From: Oscillospiraceae bacterium
Lineage (GTDB): Bacteria > Bacillota > Clostridia > Oscillospirales > Ruminococcaceae
DNA length: 64,000 bases
Reading direction: 5' to 3'
NCBI GenBank assembly: GCA_021199795.1
Contig: JAJQHJ010000003.1
Span: 248,001 to 312,000 of the forward strand
The first letter of the stretch is position 1; the number at the start of each line of letters is the position of its first letter. The notes under the pieces were generated by a model. The model was not told the DNA's origin and made no database searches. It saw only the letters and a program-made list of their open reading frames with translations. Position numbers and translations under genes: made by a program. This document shows positions 43,213 through 52,724 of this stretch, piece by piece.

Positions 43213-44157
43213 ATGATTAGGACTCTTACTGAAATAAAGAATTTTAAGATTTGGATGATATGCCTGACGCTGTTTTTGTGGGCTGTGCTGATTGCTTCTC
43301 CATTTTTGGGGCTGCTGGATGATTCATTGCTATACAGCTTGTTTCCTTTTCTGAATTTTGGACTTGTGATTGATGGAACTATTGCGGGCAACGAAATTCC
43401 ACAGTTTATCAAGGATAATTTCAGCTTTGCTCTGAGCCTTGCGTGTGTGATGATAGCAATAGCTCTGATTGTTCTTGTTGTCTATCTTATTGTGAAATGC
43501 GTTCTTGCTTCTCAGCGATCAAAGGCAAAAAAAGTTTTGAGAAAAACAGGCTACTCCGCAGAGTATTTTGCACTACTTGAGAAAAAGAAGAAGCATCTTA
43601 GCGGCAGCTATCTCGAAGCAGTCAACGATTTATGTCTCGCCAAGGAATATGGCGACGGCAGGCGTTATGATAGTGCTCTTGAAATTCTCCGGAATGTGGA
43701 TATTGACAAATTTAAAGTCAAGGACGCAGCACACTACTATTCTTTGTATGCCTATATATTTATTCTGACGGGGAATCTTGATAATGCCGGATTCGCAATC
43801 GACCTTGGAGTTCCGTTCGCTGAAAAAGCCAAGGATAAATCCGGAATGGAATTTGTCAGTGCTCTTCTTCTGTACGCTCAAAAGGATTATGATGGAGCAG
43901 AAAACGCATTTACGCCTCTTCTCAAATGTCACAATAATGAGGTAAGAGTCTGGGCTGGTATGTATCTGGGACTCATCTTCCTCCGCCAGCATAAGAATGA
44001 CAGTGCAAGGAAGACTGTCGTTGCTCTAAGCAAGTTCAAGAAAACTCCTCGCCAGAGTGAGGATATCCTGAAGCTTCTCAAGAAGATCGAAACTGCTTAT
44101 GCTCTCGAAGAGGAGGAACGCAGGCAGGAAAGTGCCGAAGAGACTCAGGCTGAATAA
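43213..44157 (+). CDS. Membrane-anchored TPR-like protein
   Basis: A 314-residue protein with two membrane helices (about 13-33 and 72-95) and a cytoplasmic region from about 100. That region is built of helical pairs resembling tetratricopeptide repeats: YDSALEILRNVD, AHYYSLYAYIFILTGNLDNAG, LLYAQKDYDGAENAF and MYLGLIFLRQHKNDSAR. The end is Glu-rich. I do not recognise a specific family. TPR regions usually hold partner proteins, so it may organise a membrane complex with the two genes downstream, which start within 60 bases and are also membrane proteins. GAGGTG precedes the ATG. Confidence 0.72.
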   Translation: MIRTLTEIKNFKIWMICLTLFLWAVLIASPFLGLLDDSLLYSLFPFLNFGLVIDGTIAGNEIPQFIKDNFSFALSLACVMIAIALIVLVVYLIVKCVLASQRSKAKKVLRKTGYSAEYFALLEKKKKHLSGSYLEAVNDLCLAKEYGDGRRYDSALEILRNVDIDKFKVKDAAHYYSLYAYIFILTGNLDNAGFAIDLGVPFAEKAKDKSGMEFVSALLLYAQKDYDGAENAFTPLLKCHNNEVRVWAGMYLGLIFLRQHKNDSARKTVVALSKFKKTPRQSEDILKLLKKIETAYALEEEERRQESAEETQAE

Positions 44158-44210
44158 TATCATATTTGTCCGCCCTTTCTCATAGTATGGGACAAGGGAG
44201 GCGAGTGAGT

Positions 44211-44786
44211 GTGCACAACAAGAAACAAACCGGAATAAGCATTGAAACAATTCTGATTGTTTCGCTTATAGCTGGAATAGCAATAGGTGCAGTTATAGGA
44301 ATGAAGCTCTCCGAAGATGAGATTTCAAATCTTATCAAGACAAGCTTTCTTACATACAAGGAAAACCGTATTGAATCGTTTCTCTTATTTTTTGTGAGCT
44401 CGGCATCATTTGTAACAGCAATATTCCTCATGGGCTTCTGTGCTGTTTTTCAACCATTGGAAGTGCTTTTGGTAGCACTGAAAGGCTTGGAACTTGGCTT
44501 TATTGCAAGGTGTGTCTATGCAGATGAAAATGTGCTTTCTAAGTTGCTTATTTTCCTGCCGTTTTCTGTGATTACATCCGGGATTCTGATACTACAGGCA
44601 AGAGATTCCGTCTCAATGTCGATGGGGTATTTTTCAATCTCGATAACAACTGAAAATCGCCTCGGAATGGCAAATGAATTCAGAGAGTATATTTTCAGAT
44701 TTTTCATATATCTTCTCTCCTGTGCCGTAGTCAGCGCGCTTGGATGTCTCATGTTAAGCGTGATGAATACGCACGGACTGTTTTAG
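44211..44786 (+). CDS. SpoIIM-like (stage II sporulation M family) membrane protein
   Basis: A 191-residue protein with about five membrane helices. The middle block FLMGFCAVFQPLEVLLVALKGLELGFIARCVY carries the SpoIIM/DUF95 pattern: a Gly, a conserved Pro about seven residues on, then KGxxxGF. It is seen at about 80-110, with a FLPFSVITSGILIL helix after it. SpoIIM in Bacillus helps the engulfment hydrolases remodel peptidoglycan, but its partners SpoIID/P are not here. The start is GTG at 44211, 9 bases after GGGAGG; GTG at 44205 is too close. Family call moderate. Confidence 0.68.
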   Translation: MHNKKQTGISIETILIVSLIAGIAIGAVIGMKLSEDEISNLIKTSFLTYKENRIESFLLFFVSSASFVTAIFLMGFCAVFQPLEVLLVALKGLELGFIARCVYADENVLSKLLIFLPFSVITSGILILQARDSVSMSMGYFSISITTENRLGMANEFREYIFRFFIYLLSCAVVSALGCLMLSVMNTHGLF

Positions 44787-44810
44787 CTAATCGAAAGGAT
44801 GTTTATAATC

Positions 44811-45773
44811 ATGGGTCTTTTTTCAAAATACGAGGAGCCAGGTAAGGGTGTTCCCAAAAATCCCGACCAGAAGCTCCCGTTCTTCAGATTTTTTGAGCTT
44901 TATTTCGGACATTTCTCAAAGCTGATACTCCTGAACTTCATCTATATTATCTGCTTCTTGCCGATGTTTGCCGGAATCATTGTAATGCAGATATTCATCA
45001 GTGAAGATTCAAATCTCTATTATCTTGCATTCTATCTTATAGTAGCATTGAGTGGCATAATCATAGGTCCAGCAACCTGTGGCATGGCGAAGCTCTCAAG
45101 AAATATGTCGATAGAAAAGCCAACTTTCTTGTGGCATGACTTCTGGACTGCTTTCAAATCCAATTTCAAGCAGGGTGCAATTATGGGCGTTATCGATATG
45201 CTCTTTATCTCTGCTGTCTCGGTTTCGTTCCCGATGTACTACAACATGGCGGCGAGCAGTAATATCTTCTATGTTCCGTTTGCTATCTGCCTCATCTGTT
45301 CAGTTATCTTCCTGATGATGCATTTTTACATCTATTTCCTGATAGTTACAACCGACCTTGGACTCTGGAAGATACTCAAGAACTCGTTCCTGTTAACTGC
45401 AATTGATATCAAGAGCTCTGTGATTAATCTAGTCGTCACAGCTATAGTTCTGATACTCGTTGTAATCTTCTTCCCGTACACGGCAATTCTGATCATCATA
45501 CTCCCGACGTTCATGATGTTCTTGTATGCATTCAATTGCTATCCGGTCATCAGAAAATACGTCATTCAGCCTTACTATGATGAAAGAGGCGAGCGCAACC
45601 CTGAGCTCGATTATGTAGATGAAGATGGAGAGACCGTATTTGTTGATGCTCCCGAGCTTGAAGAAGAAACGCCCAAGGAGAAATCCGGCGGAATCTTCCC
45701 AAAGAGAGAAGCAAGCAACACCTCGACGCCTCGGTCATCCGGCTCTGGCAAAAAAAAGAAAACAATCAGATAA
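44811..45773 (+). CDS. YesL-like DUF624 membrane protein
   Basis: A 320-residue protein with about five to six membrane helices between 25 and 230. It has the DUF624 look: FLPMFAGI, GPATCGMAKLSRNM and a FWTAFKSNFKQGAIMG segment. The last 75 residues are soluble, first acidic then rich in Lys/Ser/Gly. DUF624 proteins often accompany carbohydrate uptake genes, but their role is unknown. The ATG at 44811 (MGLFSKYEEP) is preferred because the ATG at 44799 overlaps the AAAGGATG ribosome binding site. Last gene of the three-gene cluster; terminator at 45782-45811. Confidence 0.75.
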   Translation: MGLFSKYEEPGKGVPKNPDQKLPFFRFFELYFGHFSKLILLNFIYIICFLPMFAGIIVMQIFISEDSNLYYLAFYLIVALSGIIIGPATCGMAKLSRNMSIEKPTFLWHDFWTAFKSNFKQGAIMGVIDMLFISAVSVSFPMYYNMAASSNIFYVPFAICLICSVIFLMMHFYIYFLIVTTDLGLWKILKNSFLLTAIDIKSSVINLVVTAIVLILVVIFFPYTAILIIILPTFMMFLYAFNCYPVIRKYVIQPYYDERGERNPELDYVDEDGETVFVDAPELEEETPKEKSGGIFPKREASNTSTPRSSGSGKKKKTIR

Positions 45774-45781
45774 TAAAAAAG

Positions 45782-45811
45782 CCGCCGTTGCAATTTGCTC
45801 CGGCGGTTTTT
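45782..45811 (+). terminator. Terminator between the DUF624-like gene and the small minus-strand gene
   Basis: Stem CCGCCG (45782-45787) with CGGCGG (45801-45806), A-run before and T-run after, so it can serve both strands. Confidence 0.85.
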
Positions 45812-45829
45812 CGTAGGTGAACTTTTTGA

Positions 45830-46009
45830 CTAAGAGAACATACAACCGAGACCCTCAAGCATAGAGCTGACTGATCTCACCGCTTTCATAGCATTCGACT
45901 TAACCATTCTCTTGTTAGACTTTGTGGCGTTTGTAACTGCATATACAGCCGCGCCTGTCACTACACCTACAGCTATTCCCTTGCACAGTGATGGAATATT
46001 CATGTTCAT
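45830..46009 (-). CDS. Small 59-residue membrane-associated protein
   Basis: A short gene read leftwards from the ATG at 46009 to a TAG at 45830-45832. The product begins MNMNIPSLCKGIAVGVVTGA and continues AAVYAVTNATKSNKRMVKSN, then ends in SSMLEGLGCMFS. That gives one Gly/Val/Ala-rich membrane or amphipathic segment at about 10-27, followed by a basic region. A good AAAAGGAGAG lies about 8 bases before the ATG, which supports it as real. It resembles YtxH-like small proteins only in layout; I do not recognise a family. Its 3-prime end faces the DUF624-like gene. Confidence 0.68.
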   Translation of the reverse strand: MNMNIPSLCKGIAVGVVTGAAVYAVTNATKSNKRMVKSNAMKAVRSVSSMLEGLGCMFS

Positions 46010-46076
46010 TAAAATCTCTCCTTTTCGGCTTGGTAATTGTATTGTGCTCTGTTTTCAAAAAAATACTCATAAAAGA

Positions 46077-46105
46077 TTGTTTTGCATCCGTAAAAGTGAT
46101 ATAAT
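46077..46105 (+). promoter_or_regulatory. Extended -10 promoter of the pyridoxal kinase operon
   Basis: TTGTTT (46077-46082), 17-base spacer, TATAAT (46100-46105) with TGA upstream. Confidence 0.75.
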
Positions 46106-46140
46106 CTTTACGGTTCAATTAAATTAAAGGGGATATCTAA

Positions 46141-47001
46141 ATGAACAAACAATATAGAGTAGCAGCAATTCACGACCTTTCCGGAGTAGGAAGATGCTCG
46201 CTTTCAGTTATACTTCCTACATTGTCGATTATGGGTATACAGGTCTGCGCCGTACCTACAGCTCTTATGAGCTCACACACAAGTGGTTTTGGAGACGTTG
46301 TAATGGAAGATATGACTTCATATATTCCGCAGGCACTCAAGCATTATCAGACTGCTGATGTCGATTTTGACTGCATATATTCAGGATTTCTTGCTTCCGG
46401 AGGTCAGGTCGACTGTTGTCTCGATTTCTTCAAAGCATATCCCGACGCGCTGAAAGTAGTAGACCCTGTTATGGGTGACCAGGGAAAAAGATACCGAACC
46501 TACACCGATGAGCTTTGCCGCAGAATGGCTGAGCTTGTATCGGCAGCAGATGTTATAACTCCAAACCTGACTGAGGCAGCAATTCTCCTTGAAATCGAGT
46601 ACCCGGTTTCACGCCTTAGCATAAGTGAAATCAGAAGTATGCTTGTCCGTCTTTCAGGAAAAGGTCCCGATACTGTTGTAATAACAAGTGTCCCGATGAT
46701 GGATGGTTCCGCTTGCAACGTAGGCTATGATCGGAAGAATAACTCATTCTGGCGGGTTCCCTATGAAATCATTCCGAAGCACTATCCAGGAACAGGTGAT
46801 TTATTTGCCAGTGTGCTTACTGGCGGTCTTATCTCAGGGGATAGCTTGCCAATTGCTATGAGCAGGGCAACCTCATTTTTAGAGTATGCCATTAAGACAA
46901 CGTATGGCTATGGAACCAATCCCCGCGAGGGAGTTATGCTTGAAAAGTGCCTGCCAGAGCTCATCAATCGCACAAGCTTCACCGACTATTCGGCACTTTA
47001 A
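46141..47001 (+). CDS. Pyridoxal/pyridoxamine kinase
   Basis: A 286-residue ribokinase-fold kinase that phosphorylates pyridoxal, pyridoxine or pyridoxamine to make the PLP cofactor. Family marks are HDLSGVGRCSLSVILP at the N-terminus, VVDPVMGDQGK near residue 107, TPNLTEAAIL, and the anion-hole motif PGTGDLFASVLTGG near residue 217 with catalytic Asp. This is the PdxY/PdxK-type layout. AAAGGGGA precedes the ATG. trmL follows 9 bases later. Confidence 0.92.
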   Translation: MNKQYRVAAIHDLSGVGRCSLSVILPTLSIMGIQVCAVPTALMSSHTSGFGDVVMEDMTSYIPQALKHYQTADVDFDCIYSGFLASGGQVDCCLDFFKAYPDALKVVDPVMGDQGKRYRTYTDELCRRMAELVSAADVITPNLTEAAILLEIEYPVSRLSISEIRSMLVRLSGKGPDTVVITSVPMMDGSACNVGYDRKNNSFWRVPYEIIPKHYPGTGDLFASVLTGGLISGDSLPIAMSRATSFLEYAIKTTYGYGTNPREGVMLEKCLPELINRTSFTDYSAL

Positions 47002-47010
47002 GGAGGCAAT

Positions 47011-47505
47011 ATGAATTTAAATATAGTTTTGGTCGAGCCTCAGATTCCTCAGAATACCGGCAATATTTCAAGAACATGTGCTGTCACAGGTGCTAAGCTT
47101 CATCTTGTGAAGCCGCTTGGCTTTGAAACTGATGACAAGCACCTCAAGCGCGCCGGTCTCGACTACTGGGATAAGCTTGACATCACATATTACGACAATT
47201 TAGCTGATTTCTTTGAGAAGACAAATGGCGGAAAGTACTACTACTTCACGACCAAAGGCAGACATGTCCATAGTGATGTGAGCTATGAAGACAACTGCTA
47301 CATCCTTTTCGGCAGGGAAGATAAGGGTCTTCCGGAAGAACTTCTTCACGATAACCCTGACACTTGTGTCCGTATTCCAATGCGCCCCGATCTAAGAAGC
47401 CTGAATCTCTCAAACAGTGTCGCCATAGCAACTTATGAAATCCTCCGTCAGTGGGATTATCCCGATCTCACGAGGGAGGGAAAACTGACAAAATTTGAAT
47501 GGTAA
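47011..47505 (+). CDS. trmL: tRNA (cytidine/uridine-2'-O-)-methyltransferase TrmL
   Basis: A 164-residue SPOUT methyltransferase that modifies the wobble base of tRNA-Leu. Motifs are VEPQIPQNTGNISRTCAVTG (N-terminal), a FGREDKGLP segment and the knot motif RSLNLSNSVAIATYEILRQ. Length is typical of TrmL (YibK). Coupled behind the vitamin B6 kinase; permease A begins 25 bases after its stop and may share this transcript. Confidence 0.95.
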   Translation: MNLNIVLVEPQIPQNTGNISRTCAVTGAKLHLVKPLGFETDDKHLKRAGLDYWDKLDITYYDNLADFFEKTNGGKYYYFTTKGRHVHSDVSYEDNCYILFGREDKGLPEELLHDNPDTCVRIPMRPDLRSLNLSNSVAIATYEILRQWDYPDLTREGKLTKFEW

Positions 47506-47530
47506 AGATGGTAAAGAAAAGGAGAAAATC

Positions 47531-50035
47531 ATGAACAAGTATATTTTCGGACTTGCACTGGAGGGGACTCGACGCAGGAAGAGTCAGACTCTTCTTGTCT
47601 TGGCAATATTGGCTATTTCAATAGCTTTTGTTGTCATGATGATAAGCAGTACAGACAGTATTACTGAGACAAACAAGGACTATCGCTACTCTGTTTATGG
47701 CTCATGGTATGGGGCGATTGGCAATGGCATGGACGGCGACGAAGAGTTCCTGACAAGCCAGGAATGGCTCGATTCACTCGGCGTAAGTACAAGCTGTGGC
47801 ACTATCTCTACTTCCTACTATACTTCCGCTTTCGGTACGATAGATGAAAGCCTGTCAGACATGGGAATAACCCTCATTGAAGGACGTTTGCCACAGGAAT
47901 ACAATGAAATAGCTGTTGAGGAGTCACTTATCAGTGCTCTGGGCTTGGAATGTGAAGTGGGCGACAAGGTAACCCTCAACATTTCCTATATGAATTCAGA
48001 CGGAGGAGCTGTCAGCGTAAGAAGAAACTTCACTCTCTGTGGAATTATCTCCGACTACACTCAGCTCTGGGCAGTTTCCGACTATACAACTCTTGTCGGA
48101 GCAGCAGTTACAGAAGACACTCTTGAAGCTGTAGTGAGTGAAGCTAAAGCCAAAGGCGCAACAAACTCATATGGCACATCCTACTTCTTCACGGTTATTG
48201 AAGGCTACGAGGAAGAGATGCAAACGGATGTCAATAATTATCTCCGTGAATCAAGACCTGAGGGACTACTTTCAAGTCTCAAGTCGGTTGCAGTCAACAC
48301 CCGGGCTTATGGCTCCAACGAAACAGATTCTGATTACAATACAACCTATGTCGCAATGATCTTTGTCATCAGTCTTATAGCTGTTATAGTTATATATGTT
48401 TTGCAGATGCAGACTCAGATAAGGAAGATAGTGCGTTTAAGAAGCCTCGGCTCAACAAAAGGGCAGCTTGCGCTTCTCATTACCTATGAATCACTTATAA
48501 CCTGCATTCCTGCAATGATTATTGGAACGATAGCAGGCGCAATCGGTACATGGATTCTTCTGAGACTGTCTGTTTTCGGCGGCTCGGTTGCTGTTACCGT
48601 TTCGATTCCGTGGGGAATTCTCCTGTCGGCAATAGTTCTCTGGATTCTGGGAGTACTAGCAATCAAAATGGTGACTTTCATGGTCGCCCTTGCAACTCCT
48701 CTGACTGGAAGAATGGGCATGACAACGAAAAAGAAGAAATTCTATGTCAGGCTCCAGAGAATTCTTATTTCCACAATGTCGATAGTTTTATGTGCCTCAG
48801 TTATCTTTACTGTCTTAAATTTGCTCTCGCCTTTGTACGATTACAATTACTGGAGCAATATGTATGACTATTCACTGAGCAGGTGGACATATATAGCCAA
48901 TGCAAAAGCAGGCGATCAGGAGGAGCTTTATAACACCAACTCCCTTGAAGTCATCACCGATGAAAATATCGAGGCTATCCTTTCAGTTCCCGGAATCAAT
49001 AACGCAAGAGGCTACACCCAGATGGAAATCAATGTCCTCGTTGACGGTGAAGCTCAGGACGCTTATATCTATGTCATAGATTCGACCAAGGACTGGTCAA
49101 GCATATTTGATTTATCTGGCATTGATACAGAAGCCTTTGAAAACGGCGACGGTGTACTTCTTGCGTTCACGTCAAAGAATGCTAATCCCGGGTTCAGTAA
49201 AGGTGACACCATAACTCTCTGCCCCGATACATTCTTAGGCGCAATCGAAGCCTTCGTCGATGGTGAGGTCATGGATATAGACATTGTGGATTCCATGTCA
49301 TACTCCTACATAGGCAGCACAGGAAGCGATTTTGCGGTTGTCTGCTCACGTGCATACTTCCAGAAGATTTTAAGTGCCATGCCCGACAACATCAAGTGGT
49401 ACGGAGGAACAAGCAATTCAGGCTTCTACAATTATTCCAAAGTCGGATTTACCGACTTGTTCGTCTATGCAGACAGGAATATTGCCGATTCTGCAACCGA
49501 CAAAACTCTCACTTCAACAATCAGCAATCTGAATATCTATATCAATTCAAATCAACGAACGGTCAACAAAACCTATGCTCAGGATAATTTCCAGTCGGTA
49601 ATTCTCCTATTCGTCAGTGGGAGTTGTATAGCCGTTGTAGTCCTGATTATTCTGTTCAGCACAATCCGCCTCGAAACACAGCGTGAGAAAAAGAGATACG
49701 GGATCCTGCAGGCAATCGGCATGTCCCGCAAGCAGAGAAATCTTGAACTTATGCGAACTGCATTTATAAGAGCGATAGTTGCAGTTGCACTTGGTTGGGG
49801 AGCGTATTTCGTGACAGTAATTTTCAGGAATCTCGACTCTCTGAGAGAAGAGGGAGCGACTGTAGTCAGTATTATTTCAGGCTACATGTCCGATCTCGCA
49901 ACCCGTTATATCTCGAATGGTGCAATGGCGGTGATGACAGTTGTTATATTTGCAGTTATTCTTGCAATCTGCTATGTCTCAAAACTTGTGCTCAACAAAT
50001 ATACTCTCATGGAAATGCTACGTGAGGACAGGTGA
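47531..50035 (+). CDS. FtsX/MacB-type ABC permease, paralogue A
   Basis: An 834-residue membrane protein with two FtsX modules. TM1 is at about 20-40. A first extracytoplasmic domain (about 41-270) starts with YGSWYGAI and contains an EGRLPQEYNEIAVEE segment. TM2-4 follow (about 270-380) with the cytoplasmic RKIVRLRSLGSTKGQ coupling motif. TM5 is at about 410-430, then a second extracytoplasmic domain (about 430-690). TM6-8 carry the second coupling motif KKRYGILQAIGMSRKQR, and the tail is LMEMLREDR. Such permeases need a separate MacB/LolD-type ATPase, and none is beside it. They export peptides or lipoproteins or transmit force to cell wall enzymes. The ATG at 47531 has AAGGAG upstream. Confidence 0.88.
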   Translation: MNKYIFGLALEGTRRRKSQTLLVLAILAISIAFVVMMISSTDSITETNKDYRYSVYGSWYGAIGNGMDGDEEFLTSQEWLDSLGVSTSCGTISTSYYTSAFGTIDESLSDMGITLIEGRLPQEYNEIAVEESLISALGLECEVGDKVTLNISYMNSDGGAVSVRRNFTLCGIISDYTQLWAVSDYTTLVGAAVTEDTLEAVVSEAKAKGATNSYGTSYFFTVIEGYEEEMQTDVNNYLRESRPEGLLSSLKSVAVNTRAYGSNETDSDYNTTYVAMIFVISLIAVIVIYVLQMQTQIRKIVRLRSLGSTKGQLALLITYESLITCIPAMIIGTIAGAIGTWILLRLSVFGGSVAVTVSIPWGILLSAIVLWILGVLAIKMVTFMVALATPLTGRMGMTTKKKKFYVRLQRILISTMSIVLCASVIFTVLNLLSPLYDYNYWSNMYDYSLSRWTYIANAKAGDQEELYNTNSLEVITDENIEAILSVPGINNARGYTQMEINVLVDGEAQDAYIYVIDSTKDWSSIFDLSGIDTEAFENGDGVLLAFTSKNANPGFSKGDTITLCPDTFLGAIEAFVDGEVMDIDIVDSMSYSYIGSTGSDFAVVCSRAYFQKILSAMPDNIKWYGGTSNSGFYNYSKVGFTDLFVYADRNIADSATDKTLTSTISNLNIYINSNQRTVNKTYAQDNFQSVILLFVSGSCIAVVVLIILFSTIRLETQREKKRYGILQAIGMSRKQRNLELMRTAFIRAIVAVALGWGAYFVTVIFRNLDSLREEGATVVSIISGYMSDLATRYISNGAMAVMTVVIFAVILAICYVSKLVLNKYTLMEMLREDR

Positions 50036-50051
50036 GTAATCCGATACATAG

Positions 50052-50077
50052 AAAAGCCGGCTGTGTCCGGCTTTTTT
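50052..50077 (+). terminator. Terminator after permease A
   Basis: GAAAAGCCGG/CCGGCTTTTT hairpin with a 6-base loop and seven T. Confidence 0.9.
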
Positions 50078-50113
50078 TAAAGGCGAAAATCTAAAAAAGT
50101 AGTGTATAGTCTA

Positions 50114-50142
50114 TCGACATCTGAACCTGATTATGGTATACT
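50114..50142 (+). promoter_or_regulatory. Extended -10 promoter of permeases B and C
   Basis: TCGACA (50114-50119), 17-base spacer, TATACT (50137-50142) with TGG just upstream. Confidence 0.72.
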
Positions 50143-50187
50143 TTTGACTAAGGATATAGGATTGAAATCCTGGAACGGAGAATTCAT

Positions 50188-52713
50188 ATGATAAAAACCA
50201 TCTTTTCATTGGCTGCGCAGGGAATGTCAAGAAAAAGGCATCAGACACTTCTTATAGCTGCAATCCTGACAATCTCATTTGCTTTTGCCGTCATGATGAT
50301 AAGCTATACCAGCAGTATAGCTGCCACAAATGTCGAGTACCGCTCGGAGGTTTATGGCACCTGGTACGGGCTGATTCCTATAGGCTATGACGGCGATGTC
50401 GAATTTTTGGAGAGCACAGACGGCATTGACGAAGTCGGCACTACCGTGTCCTATGGCACTGTCAGGACAATCAGTTCAAGCTACAGCATAGGAACTATTG
50501 ACGAAAGCTTCGTTTCTATGGGACCGAACCTTCTTGAGGGCAGGCTTCCGGAAGAAAGCGGAGAGATAGCAATGGAAGCTAATCTTCTCTCGGCTCTTGG
50601 CTATGACTACACGCTGGGACAAAAAATAACTCTTTATCCCTATTTCGGTTATGAAACAGAAGATGGCACGGATTACGTTGGAGTATCGAGAACATACACC
50701 CTCACTGGAATCATAAACAGCTACACCAGCATCTGGGGCTTAACAAATAAGGTCGACCTGAACAGTGCTGTAATCGTTCCGGAAGATGCAGAATCACTCC
50801 TAGCCGAAGCTGCGGAAGAGGCGGAAACAGAAATGAACAGCCCGGTCACGTCCTACTTCTTTACTGTATTGCCTGATGCAGATTCGGACACCATAAAAAC
50901 TACAGTCAATGCCTATCTGAAATCCACCCGGAGCGTGATGAGCGAGCAGAGCATAACTCTGAATTCCTCAGTATCCGCAACCGAAGCGGAAGCAGACTAC
51001 AATACAGTCTATGTAATGCTGATATTCGTTGTCGCCATAATCGCTGTTGTCGTGATCTACATACTTCAGATGCAGTCGGAGGTAAGGCGAATCGTCCGCC
51101 TCAGAAGTCTAGGTGGAACCAAAGGACAGATACGTTTTCTCATAGCTATTGAGACACTTATGCTGACAATTCCATCGCTGATTATGGGTACACTTTTCGG
51201 AGCATTCGGAATCTGGCTTCTACTGACGCTTAGCGTATTTTCCGGTTCGGTAAGCGTTGTAGTGAGCATACCGATGCAGGTTCTTCTTATAGTTGCCCTT
51301 GCGTGGATTCTAGGTATCTTTGTAGTACGGTTCATAACTATCCAGGTTGCTCTTTCGACGCCCTTGACGGGTACAATGGGAATGCAGATAAGAAAGAAGC
51401 GGTTCTATGCGAGATTCCAGAAAGTTCTTATTCTTCTGATGGCGACAGTTTTCTGTGGAACGGTTATATTCACAACCTCAATCCTGCAGGGACCCATCTT
51501 CGGCTACTCATTGTTCTCCGAGAATTACGATTATTTGATAAGCCGGAAAATTCCCTTTATGTCAACAGAAAGACTCCCAGACATCACCGATGACAATGTA
51601 ATAGATATTTCTTCCGTTCCGGGAATCGAAGCAGTTATAGCTTTTTCGACCTATGATGTGAATGTAGGCGTTGAAGACACAGACCTCGGAAACGCTACTT
51701 TGCTTATAATCGATTCCTCACAGGATTGGTCAAAGTTCTATGACATGTCAGGCGTTGATCTTGAAGCATTCGAAAATGGCGAGCAGGTTCTGGTTGTCAG
51801 GACTGACAACTATGATCTCTATGTAAATGGGGAGTTATACTCTGATGATTCATCCTCTGCACCTGAGACCGGAGACATGGTATCGCTTTCCGTTATGACA
51901 GACGTATACTCGAAAGACGATGAGGGTAACGACATTATCGAGCCTGTAAAAGCCGCAACTGTCAACACTGAAATCTCTGATGTAACATCTTCAAAGTCTG
52001 CTATTATCGAGATTCTCGGCATTTCGATTTACGATTCATATTTCATTGTTTGCTCCCGTGCTGTTGTGCAGAGCCTTGTTGATTTGCTTCCGGAGGATGT
52101 GACATGGACTTCTTCTGGGTACGGTTCAGGCGATTGCATGGCAGGGGACACAGTCGGTTTCAATATGATCTTTGCATATGCCGATGAAACCGCCGGGTAT
52201 ATCTCAACCGACAAAACTCTTTCAACGCTTGTATCAACTTCAAAGCTTATGCTTCGGGATAATCTGAGGGAGTATAACTCTTCCTATGTACAAAGCTATC
52301 TCCAACAGATCATCATGTACTCAGTAAGCGGCGGGTGCATAGCTATTGTGGTTCTTATAATCCTTTCAAGTACAATAAGACTTGAGACCCAGCGTGAAAA
52401 GAAGCGTTATGGCATCATGCAGGCTCTTGGAATGTCACGTAGACAGAGAAATCTCAGGCTGATGGGAACTGCATTTGCGCGCTCAATCATTTCGGTCACT
52501 CTCGGCTGGGGAGCATACAGGCTATATGCATTCATCCGGAACATCGGAAGAGTGACAAGCGAAAGTACAGTAGTAGTTTCCGTGCAATCGTCTGGTGTAA
52601 ATCCGGTAATAATGTCTGTTATGCTGTTTTTAGTTGTATTTATGATATGCTATGTCTCTAAGCTCGGATTGAATAAATATAACCTTATGGACATGCTTCG
52701 CGAGGACAGATAG
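50188..52713 (+). CDS. FtsX/MacB-type ABC permease, paralogue B
   Basis: An 841-residue paralogue of A with the same architecture: TM1 at about 20-40, first outer domain opening with YGTWYGLIPIGYDGD, the RRIVRLRSLGGTKGQ motif, a second outer domain and the RYGIMQALGMSRRQR motif, ending LMDMLREDR. Where A, C and D have Ile/Leu-Pro-Trp before TM4, B has Ile-Pro-Met. It has its own promoter, with CGGAGAA before the ATG, and permease C follows 11 bases later. No ATPase gene is adjacent. Confidence 0.88.
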   Translation: MIKTIFSLAAQGMSRKRHQTLLIAAILTISFAFAVMMISYTSSIAATNVEYRSEVYGTWYGLIPIGYDGDVEFLESTDGIDEVGTTVSYGTVRTISSSYSIGTIDESFVSMGPNLLEGRLPEESGEIAMEANLLSALGYDYTLGQKITLYPYFGYETEDGTDYVGVSRTYTLTGIINSYTSIWGLTNKVDLNSAVIVPEDAESLLAEAAEEAETEMNSPVTSYFFTVLPDADSDTIKTTVNAYLKSTRSVMSEQSITLNSSVSATEAEADYNTVYVMLIFVVAIIAVVVIYILQMQSEVRRIVRLRSLGGTKGQIRFLIAIETLMLTIPSLIMGTLFGAFGIWLLLTLSVFSGSVSVVVSIPMQVLLIVALAWILGIFVVRFITIQVALSTPLTGTMGMQIRKKRFYARFQKVLILLMATVFCGTVIFTTSILQGPIFGYSLFSENYDYLISRKIPFMSTERLPDITDDNVIDISSVPGIEAVIAFSTYDVNVGVEDTDLGNATLLIIDSSQDWSKFYDMSGVDLEAFENGEQVLVVRTDNYDLYVNGELYSDDSSSAPETGDMVSLSVMTDVYSKDDEGNDIIEPVKAATVNTEISDVTSSKSAIIEILGISIYDSYFIVCSRAVVQSLVDLLPEDVTWTSSGYGSGDCMAGDTVGFNMIFAYADETAGYISTDKTLSTLVSTSKLMLRDNLREYNSSYVQSYLQQIIMYSVSGGCIAIVVLIILSSTIRLETQREKKRYGIMQALGMSRRQRNLRLMGTAFARSIISVTLGWGAYRLYAFIRNIGRVTSESTVVVSVQSSGVNPVIMSVMLFLVVFMICYVSKLGLNKYNLMDMLREDR

Positions 52714-52724
52714 GAGAAAGAATC

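Noticed and set aside
45912-46127. Overlapping 60-70 residue frames on both strands between the DUF624-like gene and the pyridoxal kinase
   Set aside because: No ribosome binding site and no sensible composition; the 59-residue minus-strand frame at 45830-46009 is better supported.
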